DNA of 64,000 nt from JAAXQD01 sp963790095 (GTDB lineage: Bacteria; Desulfobacterota; Desulfobacteria; Desulfobacterales; UBA11574): positions 62,001-126,000 of the forward strand of contig CAWBNO010000016.1 of NCBI GenBank assembly GCA_963790095.1, given 5' to 3'. Below the pieces are notes generated by a model that was not told the DNA's origin, made no database searches, and saw nothing but the letters and a program-made list of their open reading frames with translations. Shown in pieces: positions 51,745 to 59,557 of this stretch; positions within the stretch are counted from its first letter, which is position 1, and each line of letters begins with the position of its first letter. A program made the position numbers and the translations under genes.

Positions 51745-52923
51745 ATGGATGCATGTCAACCTATTTTAAATACCGGCTTGCGCGGTTTCAATGTGGCTAC
51801 GACCCGGGTGGGAGATGTTGACGGTACCGCCGGAAGATTGATCTACAGGGGGTATCTTGTACAGGATTTGGCCGGAAAAGTGTCGTTCGAGGAGGTTGCA
51901 TATTTGTTGCTCTATGAAAGACTGCCTCAAAAAACAGAACTTGAAAACTTCAAGAAACAGCTTGTATCGGAACGGACATTTCCGCCTGGACTCATGGCAG
52001 CCCTTGAAACCATACCCAAAGATGCCCTTCCCATGGATGTCCTTCAGGCATCGACTGCCTTATTGGCACACCATGATCCCGATACCAGAGAGCATTCTCC
52101 TGAAGCTGCAGCCCGCATGGGCATAAAGTTGATTGCAAAATTCCCAACCATTGTTGCGGCCTGGGACCGCATTCGGAACAATCGTAAACCCATTGATCCG
52201 GAACCGGAGTTGAGCCATGCAGCCAACTTTCTTTATATGCTCAATGGAAAAATTCCGGACGATGAACTTGCCGGCTTTTTTGATACCTGCCTGGTACTCC
52301 ATGCAGAACATTCATTTAACGCTTCAACATTTTCGGCGAGACAGGTGGCATCCACAAGGGCCCACATGTATTCGGCCGTTGCTGCCGGTGTCGGGTCTTT
52401 ATCCGGTGAACTCCATGGCGGTGCAAATACGCGGGTTATGGAGATGCTTCTTGATATCGGCTCTGTTGACAAGGTTGATGGGTATGTGAACAATTTGCTC
52501 GACACCGGTGGAATTATCATGGGACTGGGTCATGCCGTTTACAAAACCGATGATCCGAGAGCACATATCCTCGCACCCATGTCTCAAAAAATGGGTGAGC
52601 GTACCGGAGAGCCAAAGTGGTATGAAATGTCCAAAATCCTTGAGAAAAAAGGTAAGGAAGCCTTTAAGCAGAGAAAAGGAAGAGATATTTTTGTTAATGT
52701 CGATTTTTACAGCGCATCGCTTTATTACTACATGGGGATTCCGGTCGATCTTTTTACGCCCATCTTTGCCATGGCCAGAATTTCCGGATGGGCAGCCCAT
52801 ATTATTGAAGAGCAGTTTGGGGGTGCCGCCTCAAAACCGGTGCTTTATCGTCCCGACTCTGAGTATATCGGGGAGTACTGCGGTCCCGAAGAGTGCGCCT
52901 TTGTGCCCATTGACGAACGATAA
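51745..52923 (+). CDS. Citrate synthase family protein (citrate/2-methylcitrate synthase)
   Basis: This 392-residue enzyme condenses acetyl-CoA or propionyl-CoA with oxaloacetate. Catalytic His residues are in SGELHGGAN and GLGHAVYK, the catalytic Asp in NVDFYSASLYYYMG, with PRAHIL between. The length fits the hexamer/dimer short type. Citrate or methylcitrate cannot be told apart here, since no prp genes are nearby. GGAGGTG precedes the ATG. Confidence 0.92.
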   Translation: MDACQPILNTGLRGFNVATTRVGDVDGTAGRLIYRGYLVQDLAGKVSFEEVAYLLLYERLPQKTELENFKKQLVSERTFPPGLMAALETIPKDALPMDVLQASTALLAHHDPDTREHSPEAAARMGIKLIAKFPTIVAAWDRIRNNRKPIDPEPELSHAANFLYMLNGKIPDDELAGFFDTCLVLHAEHSFNASTFSARQVASTRAHMYSAVAAGVGSLSGELHGGANTRVMEMLLDIGSVDKVDGYVNNLLDTGGIIMGLGHAVYKTDDPRAHILAPMSQKMGERTGEPKWYEMSKILEKKGKEAFKQRKGRDIFVNVDFYSASLYYYMGIPVDLFTPIFAMARISGWAAHIIEEQFGGAASKPVLYRPDSEYIGEYCGPEECAFVPIDER

Positions 52924-52995
52924 TATCGTTTAAAAGAAGGTTTGCAGACGAATAAACCACGCCTGTTTCGGACCGAATAACAGAAAGGAGCTCCA

Positions 52996-53640
52996 ATGAA
53001 AAAGTGGAGATGTACGGTCTGCGGCTACATTCATGAAGGAGAGGAGCCGCCCGAAAAATGCCCGGTATGTGGTGCGGATCGAAGTAAATTTGTCGAAATT
53101 GTTTCTAAAGAAGAAGAGATAGATGCGAAGACCGACCCAATAGAACCTGAAACTGGACCGAAAGAGACGGATGCTGAAACAAAGATCCCCGGCCCTTTGT
53201 CAAAATATGACCGAATATATCAACTGATGGTCAAGCACCATGTCCATCCGATTTCGGTCCATATCCCCAACGGTGTACTTCCCGTTTCCGTTATTTTTAT
53301 TTTTTTAAGCGCAGTTTTAAAGTTCAGCGGCTTAGCTCAAGCTGCGTTCTATAACCTCATATTTGTTGTCTTTTCTATGCCGGTGGTACTTTTTTCAGGG
53401 ATCGTTGTGTGGCGGAAAAAATACAATGGCGCGTTGACAAAACTGTTTATGACAAAGATTATTTGCGGTGGTTTGGTATCCGTAATGGCGATGATATTCG
53501 TCATATGGTCTATTGTCGATCCCGGGGTGCTGACAGGGACGTCAACCCATTTTGGCGTATTTCTATTTATCAACATCATCATGCTTGCCGCGGCCGTCAT
53601 CGCCGGATTTCTCGGGGGGAAGCTTGTATTCAGAGAATAA
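52996..53640 (+). CDS. Rubredoxin-like domain fused to a four-helix membrane protein
   Basis: This 214-residue protein begins with a short rubredoxin-like iron site (C6-x2-C9 and C22-x2-C25, in CTVCGYIHEGEEPPEKCPVC, like rubrerythrin tails), then an acidic linker (about 38-65) and a membrane part with four spans (about 93-110, 119-138, 153-174, 184-205). His residues in KHHVHPISVHIPNG precede the first span and resemble DUF2231-type proteins. The layout suggests an electron carrier anchored to the membrane. AAAGGAG lies before the ATG, and a TrxR gene follows by 25 bp. Confidence 0.8.
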   Translation: MKKWRCTVCGYIHEGEEPPEKCPVCGADRSKFVEIVSKEEEIDAKTDPIEPETGPKETDAETKIPGPLSKYDRIYQLMVKHHVHPISVHIPNGVLPVSVIFIFLSAVLKFSGLAQAAFYNLIFVVFSMPVVLFSGIVVWRKKYNGALTKLFMTKIICGGLVSVMAMIFVIWSIVDPGVLTGTSTHFGVFLFINIIMLAAAVIAGFLGGKLVFRE

Positions 53641-53665
53641 TTTGATGAAAGAAGGAGATTAGACG

Positions 53666-55261
53666 ATGAATCAAGACGAACACACAGAAATACAGGATGC
53701 CCAGAAAGAAATCGCCAAAATTTTGGGAGCGATTCAAACGGAGGTCCCTATATTTTTGTACACCCAGCCGGGTCAAAATGATGTATTCAGCGATGCCGCC
53801 AGACAGGCCGTTCGTTTTTTTCGTCAGGTCACCGATAAAATTGTCTTTCGCGAATTTAATTTGTCACATGAGTCCGCCAAAAAACAAAAAATTGAATATT
53901 CACCGACCCTGGTTTTCGATCCGGAACGGTACAACATCCGGTGGCTGGGGGCACCTTTGGGTGAAGAGGGGCGCATTTTTCTAGAAGCTCTTATCCTCAT
54001 CGGGCTTCAAAAAAGCAATCTCAACGAACAATCGCGGCAGGTCATAAAACGGATAGACGACCCAAGAGATATCAAGGTGTTTGTGAGTGCCACGTGTCCG
54101 TATTGTCCCCAGCAGGCACTGAACGCTTTAAAAGCGGCTGTTGAAAAACCCGCTTTAATTTCTCTGGAAATCATCGATATCCAGGCCAACCCGGACCTTG
54201 CCAATCGATATTCAGCCCAGTCCGTTCCTCAGACATATGCAAATGACATTTTGATTGCCCAGGGTGCCCAGACCGAAGAGCTTTTTATGCTTTCTTTGGA
54301 TAGAATGGAGCAACAGACGGTATTCATACCTGAGGATGATGCAGAGGAAGTTGAAGCAGATCTGGTGATTGTTGGCGGCGGTCCGGCCGGACTGACAGCG
54401 GGGATATATGGCGCACGAAGCGGCCTCAAAACGGTTGTCGTGGAAAAAGGCGTCCTTGGAGGCCAGGTGGCCACGACCCCGATTGTTGAAAATTATCCGG
54501 GTCTTAAACAGATTGGCGGGAAAACGCTGGTAGATATTTTGGTTACCCATGCTCTGGAATATGTACAGATTTTTCCAGGAGAAGGGGTTCTGGATATTAC
54601 GCCCAATGGTCCCATCAACGTGCAGACCAGCAGACGAAAGTTTAAGGCCAAGGCCGTACTGATAGCCACCGGAGCGACGTACAGGAATCTCGGCGTTCCC
54701 GGCGAATCACGTTTGTCGGGGCATGGGGTCAGTTATTGTAGTACCTGTGACGGCCCCCTGTTTAAAGGGAAAAAAGCCATTATCGTCGGCGGCGGCAACA
54801 GCGCCGTTACCGAGGCCCTCCACATGCATCACATCGGTGTCGATGTAACCCTGGTTCACCGGAGAGACAATCTGAGAGCTCATGACGCTTTGGTGAAAAA
54901 CCTGATACAAAATAATATTCCGATACTCTTTAATACCGAAGTCAAGGAAATCAATGGAAAACATAAGGTTGAAGAAGTTCTGCTTCACAACAACAAAACG
55001 GAAGAAACTTCAACCCTATCTGTAAATGCCGTATTCATCGCCATCGGCTACGATCCTGCCGTCGATCTGGCGAAGGCCATCGGACTCGAGCTGACTGAAG
55101 AAGGCTACATCAAACATGACAACTACAGGACCAATATCCCGGGAATTTATACGGCCGGTGATGTTTCGGGGGGGTACAAGCAAATTGTAACGGCCGCCGG
55201 ACACGGCGCAGAAGCGGCCTTGGCCATATTCGAAGACCTTATCCATCCATACTGGAAATAA
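53666..55261 (+). CDS. Thioredoxin reductase with N-terminal tandem thioredoxin-fold domain (AhpF-like)
   Basis: This 531-residue flavoprotein has an N-terminal double thioredoxin/PDO-like region (1-215), whose second half carries CPYC in SATCPYCPQQ. A TrxR domain follows: FAD loop DLVIVGGGPAGLTAGIYGARSG, redox CSTC in SYCSTCDGP, NAD(P) loop KAIIVGGGNSAVTEA, and C-terminal TAGDVSGG. It resembles AhpF, which feeds peroxiredoxin; no ahpC is visible nearby. GAAGGAGA precedes the ATG. NADH or NADPH preference was not judged. Confidence 0.92.
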   Translation: MNQDEHTEIQDAQKEIAKILGAIQTEVPIFLYTQPGQNDVFSDAARQAVRFFRQVTDKIVFREFNLSHESAKKQKIEYSPTLVFDPERYNIRWLGAPLGEEGRIFLEALILIGLQKSNLNEQSRQVIKRIDDPRDIKVFVSATCPYCPQQALNALKAAVEKPALISLEIIDIQANPDLANRYSAQSVPQTYANDILIAQGAQTEELFMLSLDRMEQQTVFIPEDDAEEVEADLVIVGGGPAGLTAGIYGARSGLKTVVVEKGVLGGQVATTPIVENYPGLKQIGGKTLVDILVTHALEYVQIFPGEGVLDITPNGPINVQTSRRKFKAKAVLIATGATYRNLGVPGESRLSGHGVSYCSTCDGPLFKGKKAIIVGGGNSAVTEALHMHHIGVDVTLVHRRDNLRAHDALVKNLIQNNIPILFNTEVKEINGKHKVEEVLLHNNKTEETSTLSVNAVFIAIGYDPAVDLAKAIGLELTEEGYIKHDNYRTNIPGIYTAGDVSGGYKQIVTAAGHGAEAALAIFEDLIHPYWK

Positions 55262-55450
55262 ATACGTCAGGGTTTCTGGAATAAACCGGTCAATGTCGAA
55301 GGTAAACCCTTAAACAGTCCGCCTGTAGTCCAAAAGCAGTGGAGATTTAGACCCTTCAATTGTACTTTCATCCGAGGACGGGAAACGGATTTAACTGGCC
55401 ATACTCGATTTCTCGGGAAAACATAAATATACCCGCAGAGAAAGCCGATT

Positions 55451-56005
55451 ATGAAAAATAAAATTGTAAAAGATTTAATGAACCCCATATCAGAATATGA
55501 GACCATTTCCATTGAATCCAATTTATATGAGGCCGCCCTTGCCCTTGACAAAGCTCAAAAAGCGTATGAACAGGGACTGTATCCCCATAGAATCCTTCTT
55601 ATATCTGATGAAAATGGAGAAATTGTCGGCAAAATTAGCCAGCTGGATGTCCTCAGAGCATTGGAACCCAAAGGATGCCAGATCCAGGATTCCAAAACCC
55701 TATCCAGATTTGGTGTCAGTTCTTCGTATTTAAAACCGATGCTGAGTCAATGGGGATTTTGGGACAAACCTTTGATTGATATCTGTAAAGGTGCGGGCCG
55801 GCTTAAAGTCAAAATACTGGTCTGCGCTCCAGCCGAAGGAGAGTATGTTCCAGAAGACGCATCCTTAAGTGAAGCCATACATCAGCTGGCTCTGGAGCAT
55901 CATCAGTCTTTACTGGTAACCCGGGGCAAAAAAATTGTGGGGATTCTGAGACAAACAGAGATGTTCAAAGAGGTTGTACAAACACTTTCCGCTTGTGAAC
56001 TCTAA
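55451..56005 (+). CDS. CBS domain-pair protein
   Basis: This 184-residue protein contains two CBS motifs: residues 5-75 (DLMNPISEYETISIES, ILLISDENGEIVGKISQLDVL) and 120-180 (DASLSEAIHQLALEHHQSLLVTRGKKIVGILRQTEM). The ligand is probably an adenine nucleotide. It lies 58 bp before an SLC13-type transporter gene, so it may regulate that transporter; this is inferred from position only. Confidence 0.85.
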   Translation: MKNKIVKDLMNPISEYETISIESNLYEAALALDKAQKAYEQGLYPHRILLISDENGEIVGKISQLDVLRALEPKGCQIQDSKTLSRFGVSSSYLKPMLSQWGFWDKPLIDICKGAGRLKVKILVCAPAEGEYVPEDASLSEAIHQLALEHHQSLLVTRGKKIVGILRQTEMFKEVVQTLSACEL

Positions 56006-56063
56006 CTGTCCGGCACGTATCTTCTTAATGGGTTTAGTGAGTAAAAGTATTTGGAATTAATCT

Positions 56064-57533
56064 ATGGCAGGAGATTTTGAATTTAAGATTGGCAACGGTC
56101 ATTATAACGTAAAACAATTTATTTTTCTTGTTGCCGGTATATTGCTCTTTGCACTGGTGTATTATTCACCGCCGTGGTCAGATGCAATCGATCCGGCCGG
56201 AAAACATTTTGTACTGAGCAGAGAGGGAAAAGGCGCTCTGGCGATATCTCTGTTTGCCACCATCTGGTGGGTTTTGGAAGTCGTACCCGTCGGCGTCACC
56301 AGCCTTGCCATCGGCGTCCTTCAGGTCTATTTCCTGATCCGTCCGGCCAAGGCGGCGTTCACGGACTTTATGGACCCCTCGGTTATGTTTATTTTCGCCT
56401 CCATCGTCATCGGCATGGTTTTTACAAAAACAGGACTTACCAAACGGATGGCCTATAAAATGCTGATAATTGTCGGTGAAAAAACCAGCATGATTTATCT
56501 CGGCTGTTTTGTATTGACCGCTGCTTTGACTCACATTATGGCCCATACAGCTGTAGCGGCAACCATATATCCGCTCCTTGTTTCTATTTACGGACTTTAT
56601 GGAGAAGAAGATCAACCAACGAAGTTTGGCAAGGGACTTTTTATGGGCATGGCTTATGTCGCCGGGGCAGGGAGCATTGTAACGTTATTGGGAGCTGCAC
56701 GCGGTGCGGTTGCCATAGGTTTTTATAATGACGTCATTGGCCAGGATATCACATTTTTCCAATTAAGTTATTACATGTTCCCCATAGGGTGGCTGATGGT
56801 TTTTTTATTGTGGATATTTTTTATGATTTTCTTCAAACCCGAAAAGAGCGCTATCCCAGGGTTAAGAGAAAGGGCTGTTCAGCTCAAAAAAAACCTGGGA
56901 CCGGTTACCGGAAAAGAAATAATTGCCATGGTCATCATCTTTGCCTGTATTCTGGCAATGTCTCTGAGTTCCTTTTTCCCGGCATTAAAGATTCTCGATA
57001 AAACGGCCATTATCTTAACATCAACGATTCTTTTTTTTATCACAGGTATCCTGAATATTGATGATCTTGAAGAGATACCATGGAATATCATCTTGCTCTT
57101 TGCAGGTGCCATGAGCATGGGTTTTTGCCTCTGGCAAACAGGTGCGGCCAAGTGGCTTGCGGTAAAATGGCTGATGATATTCCATTCTTCAAGCGGTTTC
57201 TTCTTTATAATGGGCATTGCATTTTTTGTTATGATCATGACCAATTTTTTAATGAACGTAGCAGCCATTGCGATCTCCCTGCCGGTTGCCTTGGTGCTGG
57301 CTTCTTATCTAAACGTAGCACCGGATGTCGTCCTTTTTACATCCTTGGTCACGGCAGGAATGCCGTTTCTCTTGCTTGTCGGAGCTGCTCCAAATGCTAT
57401 TGCATATGAATCCGGACAATTTACACCCGCTGAATTCTTTCTATACGGAATACCGGCCAGTATCTTGCTGATCGCAGTGATCGGTTTTGCAGTTTATGTT
57501 CTGTGGCCGATCATGGGCATGCCGATTCACTGA
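56064..57533 (+). CDS. SLC13/DASS family anion transporter
   Basis: This 489-residue protein with about eleven to twelve spans belongs to the divalent anion:sodium symporter group (dicarboxylate, sulfate or similar). Marks are WWVLEVVPVGVTSLAIGVLQ, the hairpin segment TALTHIMAHTAVAATIYPLL, and the C-terminal NFLMNVAAIAISLPVALVLAS with the substrate-site SNT-like motif replaced by TNFLMN. This replacement weakens any claim about the substrate. A sodium-coupled mode would fit the Nqr and NhaA genes nearby. Confidence 0.85.
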   Translation: MAGDFEFKIGNGHYNVKQFIFLVAGILLFALVYYSPPWSDAIDPAGKHFVLSREGKGALAISLFATIWWVLEVVPVGVTSLAIGVLQVYFLIRPAKAAFTDFMDPSVMFIFASIVIGMVFTKTGLTKRMAYKMLIIVGEKTSMIYLGCFVLTAALTHIMAHTAVAATIYPLLVSIYGLYGEEDQPTKFGKGLFMGMAYVAGAGSIVTLLGAARGAVAIGFYNDVIGQDITFFQLSYYMFPIGWLMVFLLWIFFMIFFKPEKSAIPGLRERAVQLKKNLGPVTGKEIIAMVIIFACILAMSLSSFFPALKILDKTAIILTSTILFFITGILNIDDLEEIPWNIILLFAGAMSMGFCLWQTGAAKWLAVKWLMIFHSSSGFFFIMGIAFFVMIMTNFLMNVAAIAISLPVALVLASYLNVAPDVVLFTSLVTAGMPFLLLVGAAPNAIAYESGQFTPAEFFLYGIPASILLIAVIGFAVYVLWPIMGMPIH

Positions 57534-57546
57534 TGAGTCGATATGA

Positions 57547-57572
57547 ACCATCGCTCCATATGATGGTCTTTT
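57547..57572 (+). terminator. Terminator after SLC13 transporter
   Basis: ACCATC (57547-57552) pairs with GATGGT (57562-57567) around a 9-nt loop, followed by CTTTT. Confidence 0.5.
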
Positions 57573-57584
57573 AACTCGATAATT

Positions 57585-57642
57585 CCCTGTAGCTTGCTGC
57601 AGGGAGATTCATTAAGAATATCATTGAAAATCATTAACATAA
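57585..57642 (+). promoter_or_regulatory. Leader hairpin and Fur/PerR-like AT-rich repeats before the OsmC gene
   Basis: CCCTG...CAGGG forms a small hairpin (57585-57604). It is followed by three CATT-type units (ATTCATT, ATCATT, ATCATT with a 10-bp period at 57620 and 57630), similar to Fur/PerR half-sites. A cognate regulator gene lies at 50095-50511. Suggestive only. Confidence 0.3.
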
Positions 57643-57680
57643 TTCACCAGTTGTACAGGGTGATAATCAAGGGGGAAATT

Positions 57681-58151
57681 ATGGGTAAAATTGTTCACAC
57701 ATCACATATTACGATTACGAGAGAAATGGGGCCGACCCGGAAAGCCGTGATCAAGGGTTTCGCAGAACCGGTCTATTACGGGGTCCACGGCGGAATCAAA
57801 AATTTCTATAAAGTTGATCCGGAAGAAGAACATGCGGCAACATTAGATCACATTGTCGGTGCTGTGGGCGGCTGAATGATGGGCACACTGGCCGCGGTGC
57901 TGGCCGGCAAAAAGATTCGGACCTTTCGAGATCTGTTTAAAGCCATCGTAACCGGTGACATCGAAGACGTCGACGGTGTATTGAAAATTACGTGCATTAA
58001 CGTCAGTTACCAGCTTAAATTGCCCAAGGAAAAGAGGACAGCGGCAAAAGATGCGCTGGAAGTCTATTTGAAATTGTGTCCCGGGGCCCAGAGCGTCATC
58101 GGCTGTATTGATATCAACCATGAACTGACTATGGAAGACTTAATTGAATAA
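57681..58151 (+). CDS. OsmC-like selenoprotein candidate (156 residues, U65 at in-frame UGA)
   Basis: Two in-frame stretches, MGKIVHTSHITITREMG... and MMGTLAAVLAGKKIR..., are separated only by UGA at 57873-57875. Read through, they make one OsmC-fold protein: N-terminal strands, the helix DHIVGAVGG-U where OsmC proteins have their reactive Cys, and the second reactive Cys in YLKLCPG (C133). OsmC-like selenoproteins are known, with Sec replacing that first Cys, so this is most likely a thiol/selenol peroxidase. A SECIS-like hairpin follows the UGA. GGGGGAAA precedes the ATG. It lies 14 bp before rubrerythrin. Confidence 0.8.
57888..57907 (+). promoter_or_regulatory. SECIS-like hairpin in OsmC gene
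   Basis: CUGGCC (57888-57893) pairs with GGCCGG (57902-57907) with one G-U pair around loop GCGGUGCU. The GGU begins 20 nt after the UGA, within the range of bacterial SECIS elements. Judged by eye. Confidence 0.55.
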
Positions 58152-58165
58152 AAAGGAGGTATTGT

Positions 58166-58663
58166 ATGAGTCAAACAGAACAAAATCTACAGGAAGCATT
58201 TGCCGGGGAATCCCAGGCCAACCGTAAATATCTTGCATTTGCGAAAAAGGCTGATCAGGAAGGTTATTCTCAGGCGGCCAAACTCTTCAGGGCGGCTGCA
58301 GAGGCTGAAACCGTCCACGCCCATGCACATCTGAGGGTTCTCAAAGGAATAAAATCAACCGCTGAAAACCTCAAAGAGGCCATTGCCGGTGAAACCCATG
58401 AATTCAAAAGTATGTATCCGGCCATGATCGACACAGCACAATCAGAAGGAGACAAAGCAGCCGAAAGAAGCTTTACCTATGCCAATGAAGTTGAAAAAAT
58501 ACACGCCGATCTTTACCAGAAAGCTCTGGACAGTCTTGATAATCCTGAAGCCGTGGAATGCTATTATGTCTGCGCCGTGTGCGGCTATACCTGTGAAGAT
58601 GAACCCCCTGAAACATGCCCGGTTTGCAACGCCAATATCAAAGCTTTTTCTAGGGTGGATTAA
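58166..58663 (+). CDS. Rubrerythrin
   Basis: This 165-residue peroxide-reducing di-iron protein has a ferritin-like helical part with Glu/His ligands (AFAGESQANRKYL; AEAETVHAHAHL; AIAGETHEFKSMY; ANEVEKIHADLY) and a C-terminal rubredoxin site (CAVCGYTCEDEPPETCPVC). Length is slightly short of the classic 190 but complete. AAAGGAGG precedes the ATG. It likely acts with the flavodoxin and OsmC neighbours in peroxide defence. Confidence 0.94.
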   Translation: MSQTEQNLQEAFAGESQANRKYLAFAKKADQEGYSQAAKLFRAAAEAETVHAHAHLRVLKGIKSTAENLKEAIAGETHEFKSMYPAMIDTAQSEGDKAAERSFTYANEVEKIHADLYQKALDSLDNPEAVECYYVCAVCGYTCEDEPPETCPVCNANIKAFSRVD

Positions 58664-58704
58664 AAAAATCACAAACATTCAAACATTTAAAAAGGAGGTT
58701 GAAA

Positions 58705-59148
58705 ATGGCAAAAGTGCTTATCGGATATTACAGCAGAACTGGAAATACTGAAAAAATGGCGGAATATATTGCCGAAGGTGTCCGTCTTACCGGAAACACC
58801 GCGGAGCTGAAAAAAATCTCTGAAATAAAAGATGAAAAAGATTTGGGAGGATACGACGGTTTTATATTCGGATGTCCCACGTATCATCGGGATATTACTG
58901 CGGGCATGAAAACATTTCTTTTCTTGGCGGAAAAGGCCAATCTGGTGGGAAAGATGGGAGGTGCCTTCGGATCTTATACACATAGCGGGGAATCTGCCGA
59001 CATGATATTTGACACCATGCTTTACGTATTCAAAATGGACCTGGTTGATCTGGGTTCATTAAATCTGAAAGAACAGGCGTTGGAAACTGAGGAAGGGATG
59101 CGGGCCTGCCAGGATTACGGTAAAGCCATTGGTCAGAAGTTTGCTTAA
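58705..59148 (+). CDS. Flavodoxin family protein
   Basis: This 147-residue FMN-binding protein has the phosphate loop SRTGNTEKMA, FIFGCPTYHRDI and GGAFGSYTHSGE around the flavin. I chose ATG 58705, after AAAGGAGG; the TTG at 58699 is not needed. It probably carries electrons for rubrerythrin or Kor-type enzymes in the same cluster. Confidence 0.9.
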   Translation: MAKVLIGYYSRTGNTEKMAEYIAEGVRLTGNTAELKKISEIKDEKDLGGYDGFIFGCPTYHRDITAGMKTFLFLAEKANLVGKMGGAFGSYTHSGESADMIFDTMLYVFKMDLVDLGSLNLKEQALETEEGMRACQDYGKAIGQKFA

Positions 59149-59186
59149 CTCAACGGCTTGAAATTTATTTTAAAAAGGAGAAAGAA

Positions 59187-59381
59187 ATGAAAGTAAAAGT
59201 CACTGGAAATTGTATGGGAGATCGACGTTGTAACGACCTGTGTCCTGAAGTTTTCGAATACGATGAGGACGAACTGAAGTCTATTGTTAAAGTGGATGAA
59301 GTTCCCGCACAATACGAGGCGCTTGTCAGGCAGGCTGCAGATGAATGCGGCGCCGATGCCATCATCATAGAAGATGACTGA
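59187..59381 (+). CDS. Single-cluster ferredoxin
   Basis: This 64-residue acidic ferredoxin has three cysteines near the N-terminus in CMGDRRCNDLCPEVF and a fourth near the C-terminus (DECGAD), fitting one [4Fe-4S] or [3Fe-4S] cluster. The first spacing (C-x5-C-x3-CP) is that of Thermotoga/Desulfovibrio-type ferredoxins with a modified motif. AAAAGGAG precedes the ATG. A terminator follows. Confidence 0.88.
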   Translation: MKVKVTGNCMGDRRCNDLCPEVFEYDEDELKSIVKVDEVPAQYEALVRQAADECGADAIIIEDD

Positions 59382-59391
59382 TACCATTTAA

Positions 59392-59436
59392 ACGGGGCCA
59401 GGGCACCACGGTGCAAATCTGGCCCCGTCGCGTTTT
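59392..59436 (+). terminator. Terminator after ferredoxin gene
   Basis: ACGGGGCCAG (59392-59401) pairs perfectly with CTGGCCCCGT (59419-59428). The loop contains GCACC and GGTGC, which can pair with each other, and CGCGTTTTAT follows. The T-run is short but the stem is strong. Confidence 0.65.
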
Positions 59437-59459
59437 ATATGCGAAAACATTTGATTTGT

Positions 59460-59487
59460 TTGACATACTATTGTGTGGAATTATATT
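59460..59487 (+). promoter_or_regulatory. Sigma-70 promoter for korAB
   Basis: TTGACA (59460-59465), 16-bp spacer, TATATT (59482-59487), about 70 bp before the korA start. Confidence 0.6.
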
Positions 59488-59557
59488 AAGATCAATAGAG
59501 TTCTAAATCGTATCCTGCACCATCAACAGTCACCCATACAACCCCGGGAGGTGTGTC

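Noticed and set aside
57876..58151. Separate 91-residue gene starting MMGTL
   Set aside because: It has no ribosome site, starts directly after an in-frame UGA and is only the second half of an OsmC fold; better explained by selenocysteine read-through.
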